Part shown: piece after piece, positions 53,481 through 61,799 of the stretch
How positions within the stretch are numbered: the first letter of the stretch is position 1
Layout: each line of letters starts with the position of its first letter
Origin: Acinetobacter tianfuensis
GTDB taxonomy: Bacteria > Pseudomonadota > Gammaproteobacteria > Pseudomonadales > Moraxellaceae
Length of the DNA: 64,000 bases
Direction: 5' to 3'
NCBI RefSeq assembly: GCF_003611465.1
Contig: NZ_RAXV01000008.1
Location: 1-64,000 of the forward strand
The notes under the pieces: generated by a model
What the model was told of the DNA's origin: nothing
Databases searched by the model: none
What the model saw: only the letters and a program-made list of their open reading frames with translations
Program-made: the position numbers and the translations under genes

Positions 53481-54977
53481 TTAGCGTAAATAATGTGTAT
53501 TCGGCTGCTGAATAAAGCCTTGAAAGCGCTGAATTGAACCATGACTTTGCAGCAGCGCCGCCAGCGACAGAATATATTTATAGGCATTCAGCGCATTTTC
53601 AGCACGAAGAATGGAGAGATTATTTTGTGCATCAATGACCTGTGCTGCTGTTCCCATATCTTCTTTAAACGACAGCTGCTGAATGCGTAAATTTTCCTGC
53701 GCTGCGCTAAGGTTTTGCTGCAGCAGCAGATCACTTTGCTGAGCGGTGTTTAGCTCACTGTAAGCGCTATAAATGACTGTTTCCAGCTCTTGCTGAGTCT
53801 GTGCTGTCATAAGTTGAGCCGCATAGCGCTGCAGTTCGGCTGCCTGCACATTTTTATTTTTGTCTATGCCAGAAAACAAATTGTAGCGGGCAGCGACACC
53901 TACAATCCAGTTTTCGTGCTGGTCAAGGCTATATTCTCCAAATGCAAAAACACTGGGCTTTTTTGCAGCCTGCTGGGCGCTGACATTGACTTGGGCCAGC
54001 TGCGTATCAGTGCGCAGTTTTTGCATCAGTGCAGATTGTTCAGGCAGGCTTTTTAAAAGCTGACTTAGAGCAAGCTGATGATCTCTGTTAATAAACAGCG
54101 GCGTTGTTAATTCTGTAATTTGGCTGCCATGCAGCATATTATTCAGCTTGAATAAACTGGCATCTAAGCTGGCATTTGCGTTGTGCAGTGATCTTGCTGC
54201 ATTGTTGCGGGCCACTTCAAACTGCATGCGCTGGCCTTTGCTGATAAAGCCTTGTTTTTCCATTTTAAGCGCATTGGAGGTATGCTGCTGCATCGCTTCA
54301 AAATTATATAGACTGGATGCGCGCAGCTGTTTTTGCAGCTGTACATTAAAATATGCCTGTATCAGCTCAAAACGCTGCAAGTCTTGCTGCTGCTGTGTAT
54401 TCAGCTGACTGCGCTGCGCTTTCAGCTGAGCTGCAGTTTTGGCATTTTGAGTCATTCCGCCGGTATACAGCGGCATCATGAGTGATACAGTTGGGCGGAT
54501 CGTTTGGTCATCCAGCGTCAATTGAGATGAATCTGGGATTAAGCCAACACCGTCATGAATAGGCTGTTTTAAACTCTCTTTCAGCGGATCTGAAATTGCA
54601 CCTAAATTCAGCTCATCGATTTTATTGTTTACGCCATTAGTCAGCGACTGTTCCAAATTATTTTTTACTGCGCCTAGAGGAACATCCAGTTCATTATGAA
54701 ATGCGTAAGCGCGTACATTTAAATCTATGCGGGGCAAGCCAATGCCTTTAATTGCTTCAGCTTCCAGCTGAGAAGCCTGCTGCAGCGCCTGGTTAGCTTG
54801 GCTGCTGTATGCATTTTGCAAAATATTCTGTTCGGCTTGCTGATAGCTGATGCTGGCAGCCAGCAGTGCGGGAGAAGCGCAAAGGCAAAGCAGGCTCAAA
54901 AGACTGCGGCAGCTGCTATAGCGGGCAGCAGCGGTGGTTATTTTTAATTTTTTTCGGTGTTGAAAATGTGCTGGCAT
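53481..54977 (-). CDS. TolC-family outer-membrane channel protein
   Basis: This 498-residue protein has an N-terminal signal peptide (LLSLLCLCASPALLAA, to about residue 41). Two homologous OEP repeats follow, each with long amphipathic helices rich in Gln/Ala/Leu and the short strands that line the outer-membrane barrel. The segments LQAQRSQLNTQQQQDL-like, GFISKGQRMQFEVARN and FGEYSLDQHENWIVGVAARYNLFSG are typical of TolC-type proteins. It is the first gene of an operon with the adaptor and two permeases, so it is their dedicated exit duct. The start codon has a weak ribosome-binding site. Confidence 0.9.
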   Translation of the reverse strand: MPAHFQHRKKLKITTAAARYSSCRSLLSLLCLCASPALLAASISYQQAEQNILQNAYSSQANQALQQASQLEAEAIKGIGLPRIDLNVRAYAFHNELDVPLGAVKNNLEQSLTNGVNNKIDELNLGAISDPLKESLKQPIHDGVGLIPDSSQLTLDDQTIRPTVSLMMPLYTGGMTQNAKTAAQLKAQRSQLNTQQQQDLQRFELIQAYFNVQLQKQLRASSLYNFEAMQQHTSNALKMEKQGFISKGQRMQFEVARNNAARSLHNANASLDASLFKLNNMLHGSQITELTTPLFINRDHQLALSQLLKSLPEQSALMQKLRTDTQLAQVNVSAQQAAKKPSVFAFGEYSLDQHENWIVGVAARYNLFSGIDKNKNVQAAELQRYAAQLMTAQTQQELETVIYSAYSELNTAQQSDLLLQQNLSAAQENLRIQQLSFKEDMGTAAQVIDAQNNLSILRAENALNAYKYILSLAALLQSHGSIQRFQGFIQQPNTHYLR

Positions 54978-55296
54978 TATTCTGGCTCATTCGCATGAAT
55001 GTCTTTTATTATAGTTGATACTAAACCGAACAGCGGCTTTGTCTGCTGAATATTTGCAGAGAATTGGCAAAGTTATTCCCTCATCACTCTTTTGGGGCGG
55101 CCTTTTTAATGTTTTAAGCGGATCTGCAGCTGCGGGCTCTAAAAAGTCTGTAAAAATTAAAATGCGGGTTTTATTGAAAATTTGACTGTAAATATTGCAT
55201 TGGATTGGAATATTTACAGCTGAATATACTGCAAGCGCTGGTGATCTGTGGTTAAATGCCATCATTTTATTGTGTTTCACTTTGAAAGGAAAAATC
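54978..55296. other. Divergent intergenic region between the exporter operon and serC
   Basis: This is a spacer of about 320 bases with the two divergent promoters. It contains several TGC-rich patches but no convincing operator palindrome, RNA family or reading frame. Confidence 0.5.
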
Positions 55297-56376
55297 ATGC
55301 GCGCGTACAACTTCTGTGCTGGTCCTGCTGCATTGCCTACTGCCGTTTTAGAAAAAGCTCAAGCTGAGATGCTTGACTGGCAAGGCAAAGGCCTTTCCAT
55401 TATGGAAATGAGTCACCGCAGTAAAGATTATGTTGCTGTCGCAGAGAAAGCTGAAGCGGATTTGCGCAAACTCATGAATATTCCAGATAACTATAAAGTA
55501 CTGTTCTTACAAGGCGGCGCTTCACTTCAGTTTTCTGCTATTCCGCTGAATCTTTTGGGTAAAAACAGCAAAGCGGACTATATCCATACGGGTATCTGGT
55601 CTGAAAAAGCGTTAAAAGAAGCGCAGCGCTATGGTGACATCAATGTCATTGAAGCGGGCACAGCTGTAGACGGCAAGCTTGCGATTAAAGACCAAAGCGA
55701 ATGGAATTTATCTGATGATGCAGCTTATGTGCATTATGCAGATAACGAAACGATCGGCGGCATTCAGTTTGCAAATATTCCAGAAACGGATAAACCTTTA
55801 GTTGCTGACTTTTCTTCAAGCATCTTGTCTGCACCTTTAGATGTATCTAAGTTTGGCTTGATTTATGCTGGCGCACAAAAAAATATTGGCCCAGCGGGTT
55901 TAACGATTGTAATTGTGCGTGAAGATCTGCTTGATCAGTCTAAAGCTGAAATTCCAAGCATTTTGAAATATTCTTCACAAGCGAAGAATGATTCTATGGT
56001 GAATACGCCATCTACTTATGCATGGTATTTATCAGGCTTAGTATTTGAGTGGCTGCTTGAGCAGGGCGGTGTAGACGCTATTTATAAAGCGAACTTGGCA
56101 AAAGCTGAATTGCTGTATAACTATATTGACTCAAGTGATTTCTACGCAAACCCGATTGCTGTAGCAAACCGTTCAATCATGAACGTGCCTTTCACTTTAG
56201 CGAAACCTGAACTTGAGAAACAGTTCCTGCAAGAAGCTGAACAAAATAATTTGTTAAACCTTGCTGGCCATCGTTCAGTGGGCGGTATGCGTGCAAGTAT
56301 TTACAATGCTGTACCGCTTGAAGGCGTACAGGCGCTTGTAAACTTCATGGATGATTTTGCTAAACGCAATGCATAA
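55297..56376 (+). CDS. serC: Phosphoserine aminotransferase SerC
   Basis: SerC makes 3-phosphoserine from 3-phosphohydroxypyruvate in serine synthesis and also acts in DXP-dependent vitamin B6 synthesis, the pathway of pdxB at 13.7 kb. The 359-residue class V aminotransferase starts [19 protein letters not shown]. It has [30 protein letters not shown], the PLP lysine in [19 protein letters not shown], and [16 protein letters not shown] at the C-terminus. GAAAGGA precedes ATG 55297; in-frame codons further upstream are ignored. It ends at a shared terminator. Confidence 0.96.
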   Translation: MRAYNFCAGPAALPTAVLEKAQAEMLDWQGKGLSIMEMSHRSKDYVAVAEKAEADLRKLMNIPDNYKVLFLQGGASLQFSAIPLNLLGKNSKADYIHTGIWSEKALKEAQRYGDINVIEAGTAVDGKLAIKDQSEWNLSDDAAYVHYADNETIGGIQFANIPETDKPLVADFSSSILSAPLDVSKFGLIYAGAQKNIGPAGLTIVIVREDLLDQSKAEIPSILKYSSQAKNDSMVNTPSTYAWYLSGLVFEWLLEQGGVDAIYKANLAKAELLYNYIDSSDFYANPIAVANRSIMNVPFTLAKPELEKQFLQEAEQNNLLNLAGHRSVGGMRASIYNAVPLEGVQALVNFMDDFAKRNA

Positions 56377-56390
56377 TTATTTATGCAATG

Positions 56391-56420
56391 AAAAAGCCCA
56401 TCTTAAAGATGGGCTTTTTT
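56391..56420. terminator. Bidirectional intrinsic terminator
   Basis: A-run, GCCCATCTT, AAGATGGGC and T-run between serC and the small minus-strand gene at 56436-56576. Confidence 0.9.
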
Positions 56421-56435
56421 TATATTCGATGAAAG

Positions 56436-56576
56436 TTAAAGGATAAAGGTATGCAGAATGAATGCACACATCAGCATGCCTAAAACAAAAAACAGGCAGG
56501 ACATTGAATCGATTTGATATCGAGAATTGAGCTGCGTTTCGACGGTCTGGATATTTTCTTCTTGCACGACTTTCAT
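56436..56576 (-). CDS. Small single-helix membrane protein (46 residues)
   Basis: This open frame runs from ATG 56576 to TAA 56436 and encodes a polar N-terminus (MKVVQEENIQTVETQ) followed by one strong transmembrane helix (about 26-46, CLFFVLGMLMCAFILHTFIL). The charge pattern suggests an N-in or N-out inner-membrane microprotein. It ends next to the terminator shared with serC and has an AT-rich promoter region upstream, both expected for a real gene. The ribosome-binding site (GGAAAA) is weak. Function unknown. Its short length would hide it from standard gene finders. Confidence 0.6.
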   Translation of the reverse strand: MKVVQEENIQTVETQLNSRYQIDSMSCLFFVLGMLMCAFILHTFIL

Positions 56577-56990
56577 AGATATTTATTTTCCGATCTATTT
56601 ATCGTTAATTCCTATTTCTTAAATGCATTTTTATCATAAAAAATTGATTAAATAAAGTACTAAACTGAATGATGCTATAAACATATTTAGCCAGACTTAA
56701 AAATCGCTGCTGATTTCAATGAAAGCTGCTAATTTTCAACAGAATTTACAGTTTATAGATTATTTTAAATATTTTAATTTAGCTAAATTAAAGATTAATT
56801 TTTTAAAATAATTGAATTTAAAATTGTGGATAAGTGTATTTTAAAATGAATTTAAAAACATTAACTGCACAAAAACTGTGGATATTTATAAAATAGATAC
56901 AATTTTATAGCCTAAAAAAATAAGCGGGTTTTAAAACAATAAAATTCTGATTTATCAGGATTTTATTGTTTTTTGGCTGAAAAGCTTTGG
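56577..56990. other. Very AT-rich non-coding region with DnaA-box-like sites
   Basis: This is 414 bases of extreme AT content. TGTGGATAA at 56825-56833 is a perfect DnaA box and TGTGGATAT at 56877-56885 a one-mismatch site in the same orientation. The terminator of the following minus-strand gene lies at 56934-56973. No coding frame is supported. Confidence 0.6.
56934..56973 (-). terminator. Terminator of the hypothetical gene at 56991-57920
   Basis: AAAACAATAAAATTCTGA and TCAGGATTTTATTGTTTT form a long, nearly perfect stem, with T-runs on both strands, 18 bases after the stop on the minus strand. Confidence 0.85.
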
Positions 56991-57920
56991 TTATGCTTTG
57001 CTGTAAATATTGGCTTGCAGCCATACATTGCCGCGGATGAACTGACCGATACTAAAGTCTTTAAATTGTGCATCACGGGTGGCAATCCGCATCAGGGTCG
57101 CGGGTTGATCACCTTCGTGAATAAGCGTCACATCATACAGCGTGTATTCCTGATCCATAAACTGCATAGCAGTTTTGCCGACAATGCTGCCTTGGAACCA
57201 AGCTTCATCTTCTTGACCAAGGGTTTCGCCGTACAGGTAAGCGACCATTTTCGAGAAGTTAACAGTGACGGGCGCTTTGTCGTCTTCGGACTGCGGCTCC
57301 CAAGCATCCAGCAGCTCTTGCAGGTTTTCAGGCGCAACACCATTATTGGCCGCTAAAATATCATTTAAGGCGCGGTGGTGTTTGATCGATGCAGGATCAT
57401 CGACCACCAGCTGCTCATGTTCGGTTACAGCTTCAAGCTGATAAGCCCAGCCATTCAGCTGTACTGCATATTCTTGATCATGCTGATATTGGTTGTGGTT
57501 AACGCTATATAGGCTGTCATAAGCATAGACAACACTGCCGCTGCCGACATTTAGCTGTAAGACTGCTTGGGTATTGGTTTTACAGGTAATGATGCGTTCA
57601 ATTTTGGCTTTGACTTTATATGGGCTGTCAAAGCATGGAAAAGCAGTTTTCACAGATTTAGGCTTATTGTTTTCAACTGCAATCACTTGGCTAAGCTGAA
57701 CAGAAGCTTTGCTTGGCCCTTGAATTAGCCATGTTTCAGCATCCATGTCGTTTTCTTCAGCACAAAGACCCATTGGCATGATGGGGGCATCAAGCGCTTG
57801 ACCTAGCCATTTTGGCACATCAGCAGCAGGCTGGTCTGTCAGCAGGTTCCAGTGTTCAATGTGGCTGCCGAAGTTATGATCTTCAATGGTGATGATTTCA
57901 GGTCTGTTTTGATTTTTCAT
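56991..57920 (-). CDS. Conserved hypothetical protein (about 309 residues)
   Basis: This soluble acidic protein has no signal peptide or transmembrane segment. Visible features are an N-terminal strand (PEIITIEDHNFGSHIEHWNLL), a central beta-rich part (AVLQLNVGSGSVVYAYDSLYSVN), a helical stretch around DPASIKHHRALNDILAANN, and a C-terminal beta part (MRIATRDAQFKDFSIGQFIRGNVWLQANI) that resembles a small OB- or barrel-like end. I do not recognise the family. ATG 57920 is used instead of the GTG two codons upstream. It has its own terminator, and its codon use resembles core genes. Confidence 0.72.
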   Translation of the reverse strand: MKNQNRPEIITIEDHNFGSHIEHWNLLTDQPAADVPKWLGQALDAPIMPMGLCAEENDMDAETWLIQGPSKASVQLSQVIAVENNKPKSVKTAFPCFDSPYKVKAKIERIITCKTNTQAVLQLNVGSGSVVYAYDSLYSVNHNQYQHDQEYAVQLNGWAYQLEAVTEHEQLVVDDPASIKHHRALNDILAANNGVAPENLQELLDAWEPQSEDDKAPVTVNFSKMVAYLYGETLGQEDEAWFQGSIVGKTAMQFMDQEYTLYDVTLIHEGDQPATLMRIATRDAQFKDFSIGQFIRGNVWLQANIYSKA

Positions 57921-58289
57921 ATTCACAATTGATGCTGGATTGTTATCTAAGTATTAAATCGAGGGTTATTTTCAATTTTCAAGTCTATAGCGCTAAATAT
58001 TCCATAACATGACACTTTTTTCTGTCTACAGCATGTAAAAAGTGAATGAATAGTGAGATACGTTCAGAATACTGATGAGCAATACCAGTGACAGATGGCT
58101 ATGCGTTCCTTGTTCATTTTTCTGCTTTATTGTTCAATCACGCTGCATGATGCTGTGAAACATTGTTTACATATTCAATGTGGAACATGGAAAATCGTCA
58201 AAAAAATGAATAAGTAGGTTTGGGGTTTTTAGTAATAAGGTATTGAAAAATATGTAATAAATTGAATATTTCGTGTAGCGTGTATTATG
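57921..58289. other. Intergenic boundary between core genes and the PAAR cluster
   Basis: This is 369 AT-rich bases between the promoter side of the hypothetical gene and the 3' end of the lipoprotein gene. I see no clear terminator, tRNA or repeat that would mark an island edge. Confidence 0.45.
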
Positions 58290-58793
58290 TTAATTTAACT
58301 TTAAACATTGAGATCCATTAATTAAATCTGGATCATTTTTCAAAAGATTTAAATATTCACTTTGCAACACAAAAGTTTTACTCAAGGTTGTATCATATCG
58401 TTTTGCTAATTCTTTTCTTTCCAAATGATTCTGATATTTTTTCAAAAATTTATTAATAATACACATTGAATCAATAGCATCTCCCGATATTAACCTGTAA
58501 CTTGTAATGTCTTTCTTATAGTCTACCCCCCCCATATCATAAGTATTAAAAAGTGATTCAATTTCACTCAAAGCATATAAATATAAGTGATCGTTAACTT
58601 CCGAAGGTTTTTCCGAATTTTTATATGCAGCTCGATATACAAAGCTTGCACTTTCTAGACTACTTGAAATAGCCATAATTTTTGTTTGTACTATTTGTTT
58701 ATCTAACTCGCCTTCATCGATTGTATTTTTTTTAGCGTTAGAGCAAGAAGAAAGAAGCATAGAGCAAATTAATAGAGAGAAGATCTTTTTCAT
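58290..58793 (-). CDS. Lipoprotein, candidate T6SS immunity protein
   Basis: This 167-residue protein has a lipoprotein signal (MKKIFSLLICSMLLSSC, Cys at 17, followed by Ser). The mature part is mostly helical and charged, with three cysteines. It is last in the cluster, and its ATG overlaps the stop of the preceding gene by one base, so the two are translated together. A periplasmic or outer-membrane-attached lipoprotein encoded directly after an exported cargo protein is the common pattern for immunity to a periplasm-acting effector; that role is inferred from position only. A run of eight G (58526-58533, coding strand) lies inside the gene. Base composition is more AT-rich than the core genes. 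Confidence 0.6.
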   Translation of the reverse strand: MKKIFSLLICSMLLSSCSNAKKNTIDEGELDKQIVQTKIMAISSSLESASFVYRAAYKNSEKPSEVNDHLYLYALSEIESLFNTYDMGGVDYKKDITSYRLISGDAIDSMCIINKFLKKYQNHLERKELAKRYDTTLSKTFVLQSEYLNLLKNDPDLINGSQCLKLN

Positions 58794-59476
58794 TAATACG
58801 TTCCATCAAATTTTTCAAATTCTTCTTTTCTAGGAGTTCTGTAGCCTTCTGAAACAGCAAAACTATGAGCTTGCTTATTCCAGCTTTTTCCAAAAATCAT
58901 CGTATACAATCTTTCACTAATCATAAAAGGACCACCATTTTTTAGAATTTGTCCAGCTTTACCGACATATTCTGCTTTGGAGAACATACCATAGCCAGCT
59001 GGCGTAAGCTGAATGATATCTTCCTTATTTTTATAATGAGCAGCAACTCGAATTTTAAATGTATCTTTTAATAATTCAGTGGCTGCTATCAGTGCTTTGT
59101 CTTTACTAACCTTAGTCATATATGTAGCAAATTTGAGATACATCATTGTGTGAAAATATTCAGTATAAATAAATCCAGGTGTATCTTTCTCAATTTGCCT
59201 TAAATCAAACTCCAAACCGAATCTTAAAGCCATATCATATTCAAAGGGTTGTCGTCTCTTAATATGATCCCAAAGATGCTGTGGAATACAAAAAGTATAA
59301 GGTACTATTTGCTTCACTTTAATTAAGTTTTGCCAACCTTCACATGCTGTAAGAAATTCATCATCAGCTCGGCACATGTTGACTGTTCCTTTTAAATCAA
59401 TTCGTTCCGCTGCTTGAGCCTGAATAGGAGTTTTATCGTAATTGCTATGATAGATTAAGCGGCCAGTATCACTCAT
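58793..59476 (-). CDS. Unknown protein downstream of PAAR genes, candidate T6SS cargo/effector
   Basis: This 227-residue soluble protein has no signal peptide. It contains aromatic-rich helices (IPQHLWDHIKRRQPFEYDM, GFIYTEYFHTMMYLKFATYM) and the C-terminal AHSFAVSEGYRTPRKEEF. I do not recognise a family or catalytic motif. It lies 18 bases after the PAAR gene, with AGGA before its ATG, and is translationally coupled to a lipoprotein gene. In type VI secretion clusters that position is usual for an effector or an effector-loading protein. Function remains unproven. Confidence 0.55.
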   Translation of the reverse strand: MSDTGRLIYHSNYDKTPIQAQAAERIDLKGTVNMCRADDEFLTACEGWQNLIKVKQIVPYTFCIPQHLWDHIKRRQPFEYDMALRFGLEFDLRQIEKDTPGFIYTEYFHTMMYLKFATYMTKVSKDKALIAATELLKDTFKIRVAAHYKNKEDIIQLTPAGYGMFSKAEYVGKAGQILKNGGPFMISERLYTMIFGKSWNKQAHSFAVSEGYRTPRKEEFEKFDGTY

Positions 59477-59494
59477 TTTTTTTCCTAGTATTAT

Positions 59495-60052
59495 TTATAA
59501 GGGATCTAATGTCTTCGACAAGTCCAACGTTATAAGTTCAATAGCTTCTGGCTGATGCTCGCTTTCGTAAATTGCTGTCATGCCATTTTCATCTGTATAG
59601 CCTTGAACTAATAATTCCCCTGATTCTTTGCTATAAAGTTCATACAACATATCTGAAAGTAATTCCTGAGAATCTTCATCTATAATTTTGAACTGAATTT
59701 TATGGATTTCTTTCGCAATATCCTCAACCAAACTACTCATGATAGGTGTGGTTTTTGTTGAGATACTAGAAGTAGAACTAGCTCCACCGCTTGTGCCAAC
59801 AACATGAACTTGTTTTGGCATTAGAGTAGCACCACATGTGAACTTATCACCGACATAAGCGACTGCTTTACCATCAAAAATCACATGGTCATTGCTTTTA
59901 ATCAAAGTAGACCACGTTTTACATTTTGGACAAGCAAAACCATCTCCCGCACGAAGAAATAAATTCCCCATTTGTGAGCTTCGAGATTGAGTGGATATCA
60001 CAGTTCCACCATGACTTGTTGTAGAACCGTGGATGCCAAAACCTTTAGTCAT
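59495..60052 (-). CDS. PAAR-domain protein with C-terminal transthyretin-like extension
   Basis: This 185-residue protein begins with the family opening MTKGFGIHGSTTSHGG. The PAAR domain (about 1-90) shows the repeated His/Gly-rich strands, FLRAGDGFACPKCKTW, VAYVGDKFTCGATLMP and the final CGA motif. PAAR proteins cap the VgrG spike of type VI secretion systems and carry effectors. After a Ser/Thr-rich linker, residues about 115-180 (FKIIDEDSQELLSDMLYELY, GYTDENGMTAIY) look like a transthyretin/carboxypeptidase-regulatory-like beta domain, seen in T6SS carriers as a docking unit. ATG 60052 is chosen because GGAG lies before it; another ATG lies five codons upstream. It overlaps the preceding gene by eight bases. 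Confidence 0.8.
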   Translation of the reverse strand: MTKGFGIHGSTTSHGGTVISTQSRSSQMGNLFLRAGDGFACPKCKTWSTLIKSNDHVIFDGKAVAYVGDKFTCGATLMPKQVHVVGTSGGASSTSSISTKTTPIMSSLVEDIAKEIHKIQFKIIDEDSQELLSDMLYELYSKESGELLVQGYTDENGMTAIYESEHQPEAIELITLDLSKTLDPL

Positions 60053-60494
60053 TATTTGAATCTCCATAAACTGAAGTCATAAACTCTTCTGGAATCATCG
60101 CATTATGATATAGATGTAAGACATGAGAGGTCATCGGACTATCAATAATTTCATCACCATTTTCTAATGGTGAACCAATAAGTGCTGCGGATCGATTATA
60201 AACAGTGATGGCACTACCGGCGCCAGAGATAATTTTTGCCGTTGAACCATCAGCATATATCGCTTCATCACCTACTAAAGCTAAAGAAATACCTTTAACT
60301 TTATAAGTATCAGTAGAGGCTCTGATTAATCCACCTTTTTTCGTTTTAGCACCATTAAATGCAGTAAAAAATTTGGTATACGGCTTATTATTCCAATAGA
60401 GTTGTTCTGCTTGGTGAATCTTTTGAGTATCATCTTGAGAAAGCTTTTTTAACTGCTCTTCTGGCAGTTCATGCAAAAGTAAAAAATTATTCAT
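60045..60494 (-). CDS. PAAR-like protein with N-terminal extension
   Basis: This 149-residue protein has an N-terminal helical part (about 1-45), then a PAAR-like beta region: KTKKGGLIRASTDTYKVKG, LALVGDEAIYADGSTAKI, SGAGSAITVYNRSAALIGS and LENGDEIIDSP. The alternation of short Gly-containing strands fits a PAAR fold that has lost the usual Pro-Ala-Ala-Arg sequence. Two adjacent PAAR-type genes are unusual: one may cap the spike, the other may serve a second cargo. Its start overlaps the end of the frameshifted DUF2750 gene by eight bases. Confidence 0.65.
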   Translation of the reverse strand: MNNFLLLHELPEEQLKKLSQDDTQKIHQAEQLYWNNKPYTKFFTAFNGAKTKKGGLIRASTDTYKVKGISLALVGDEAIYADGSTAKIISGAGSAITVYNRSAALIGSPLENGDEIIDSPMTSHVLHLYHNAMIPEEFMTSVYGDSNND

Positions 60495-60917
60495 ATAGAG
60501 AAAGTTCAGTATTTAAATGACAAACAAATTCTTCAACAGTGGGGATTACTCCCGCATCATCTACAGTTGGAAAAATACAGAATTTAATATTTTTTTCTAA
60601 AAAATGTGGCAAATATTCATCTATAAATTGCTCAATGCCCAGCCAGGTTGGTTGAAAACTTTCCCAACCATTAACTCTACATAAGTTGGCATATTCTTCT
60701 GCAGGCCAAAGCGGTAAAATAAGTTTGAATTATCATCTTGAAGATAGGCGTACTCACCGCCAATGGGGCTATCTTCTAAGTCGCCATCATACTCCTCGCT
60801 TTTATATAACATCCAAATTTGATCACTACCAACAGTTTCTTTAATAAAATGAGAATATTTCTCAGGCGCAGGTAAGTTTAAAATGGCCTGAATTTGTTTT
60901 TGTAATAAGTTTGACAT
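60487..60917 (-). pseudogene. DUF2750 protein gene interrupted by a frameshift
   Basis: The first frame (60917 down to about 60726) reads as the N-terminal half of a DUF2750 protein (LLQKQIQAILNLPAPEKYSH, GGEYAYLQDDNSNL). It then loses similarity and stops at 60621. A second frame continues without a gap, from ILPLWPAEEYANLCRVNGWE through FIDEYLPHFLEKNIKFCIFP to TAA at 60487-60489, which is the expected C-terminal half with the Trp-Pro, Glu-Tyr-Ala and Phe-Pro marks of the family. One missing base near AACTTATTTTACCG (about 60726) restores a single frame of about 143 codons. It may be a true mutation or a sequencing error. The stop overlaps the next ATG, which shows former coupling. Confidence 0.75.
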
Positions 60918-61322
60918 TAAATTTATATCCTTAATAGTTGCTTGTTTTGCTATTTCTATTATGTTTATGCTGAAGTTTAGGCAAAGTAATCCTAGACAGG
61001 ATTATGGACAACCGACTCCCTTAAATGAAATACCCAAATTAAGCGTATTTTTAGTCATAACTTAATCTGCTGCTTATGTTTATTTGGATAAACATATTTC
61101 ATAAGTTTGACTGATGCTATTCGAATAATTCGCCAGCAGATGGTTACTCTTAATCAATTACTGAAGCCAAAATTTGAAGATTTTATTATTTTAAATCAAT
61201 TGTTTGTTAATGATAGATGGTGCTTTGTCAAATTTTGAGAAAGCAATGCATTAAATAGAGCAATATCACGTATTTCTATCATCTAAATTTGTTAAAATAC
61301 TGATCATACTTTTGTACTGGAA
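60918..61322. other. Divergent intergenic region between the PAAR cluster and the YaiI-family gene
   Basis: This is about 400 AT-rich bases with the promoter of the cluster on one strand and that of the YaiI-family gene on the other. TATGTTTAT-TTGG-ATAAACATA at 61075-61096 is a perfect nine-base inverted repeat that could be an operator. No gene or RNA family was recognised. Confidence 0.5.
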
Positions 61323-61799
61323 GTGATTGTGCTGCCATTTAAACTTTGGGTAGATGCAGATGCATTACCTAAAATTTTGCGTGAAGTGATTATTCGCGCA
61401 TCAGACCGTTATCAGCTGGAAGTTACTTTTGTTGCGAATCAAAACGTAGGCATCACGCCATCGGTACGAATTAATTCAATTCAGGTCATGAGCGGTGCAG
61501 ATGCGGCGGATAAAGAAATCATCGATCGAATGAAAGAACACGATATTGTGATGACGCAAGATATTCCGCTGGCGGCGCAAGTGATTGAAAAGGGGGGTAT
61601 CGCCATTCATCCGCGCGGTGAGGTGTATACTGTCGCCAATGTCAAAGCGCGATTACATTTGCGTGACTTTATGGACAGTCTGCGTGGCGCAGGCGTGCAA
61701 ACAGGCGGGCCGCCGCCTATTTCAGAGCGTGACAAGCGCGAGTTTTCCAGCAGTCTGGATCAAACGATTTTAAAACAAAAGCGTAAAACTTCAATTTGA
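61323..61799 (+). CDS. YaiI/YqxD (DUF188) family protein
   Basis: This protein of about 158 residues matches the DUF188 family: [20 protein letters not shown] at the start, [55 protein letters not shown], and [20 protein letters not shown] near the end. The conserved Asp residues suggest a PIN-like nuclease fold, but no activity is established. The start is GTG at 61323 or possibly GTG at 61329; neither has a strong ribosome-binding site. The stop overlaps the next start by one base, so the two genes are coupled. Confidence 0.88.
   Translation: MIVLPFKLWVDADALPKILREVIIRASDRYQLEVTFVANQNVGITPSVRINSIQVMSGADAADKEIIDRMKEHDIVMTQDIPLAAQVIEKGGIAIHPRGEVYTVANVKARLHLRDFMDSLRGAGVQTGGPPPISERDKREFSSSLDQTILKQKRKTSI

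Noticed and set aside
57921-58289. Attachment site or tRNA marking the edge of the PAAR cluster
   Set aside because: No tRNA or direct repeat was found at either edge, so the mode of acquisition remains open.
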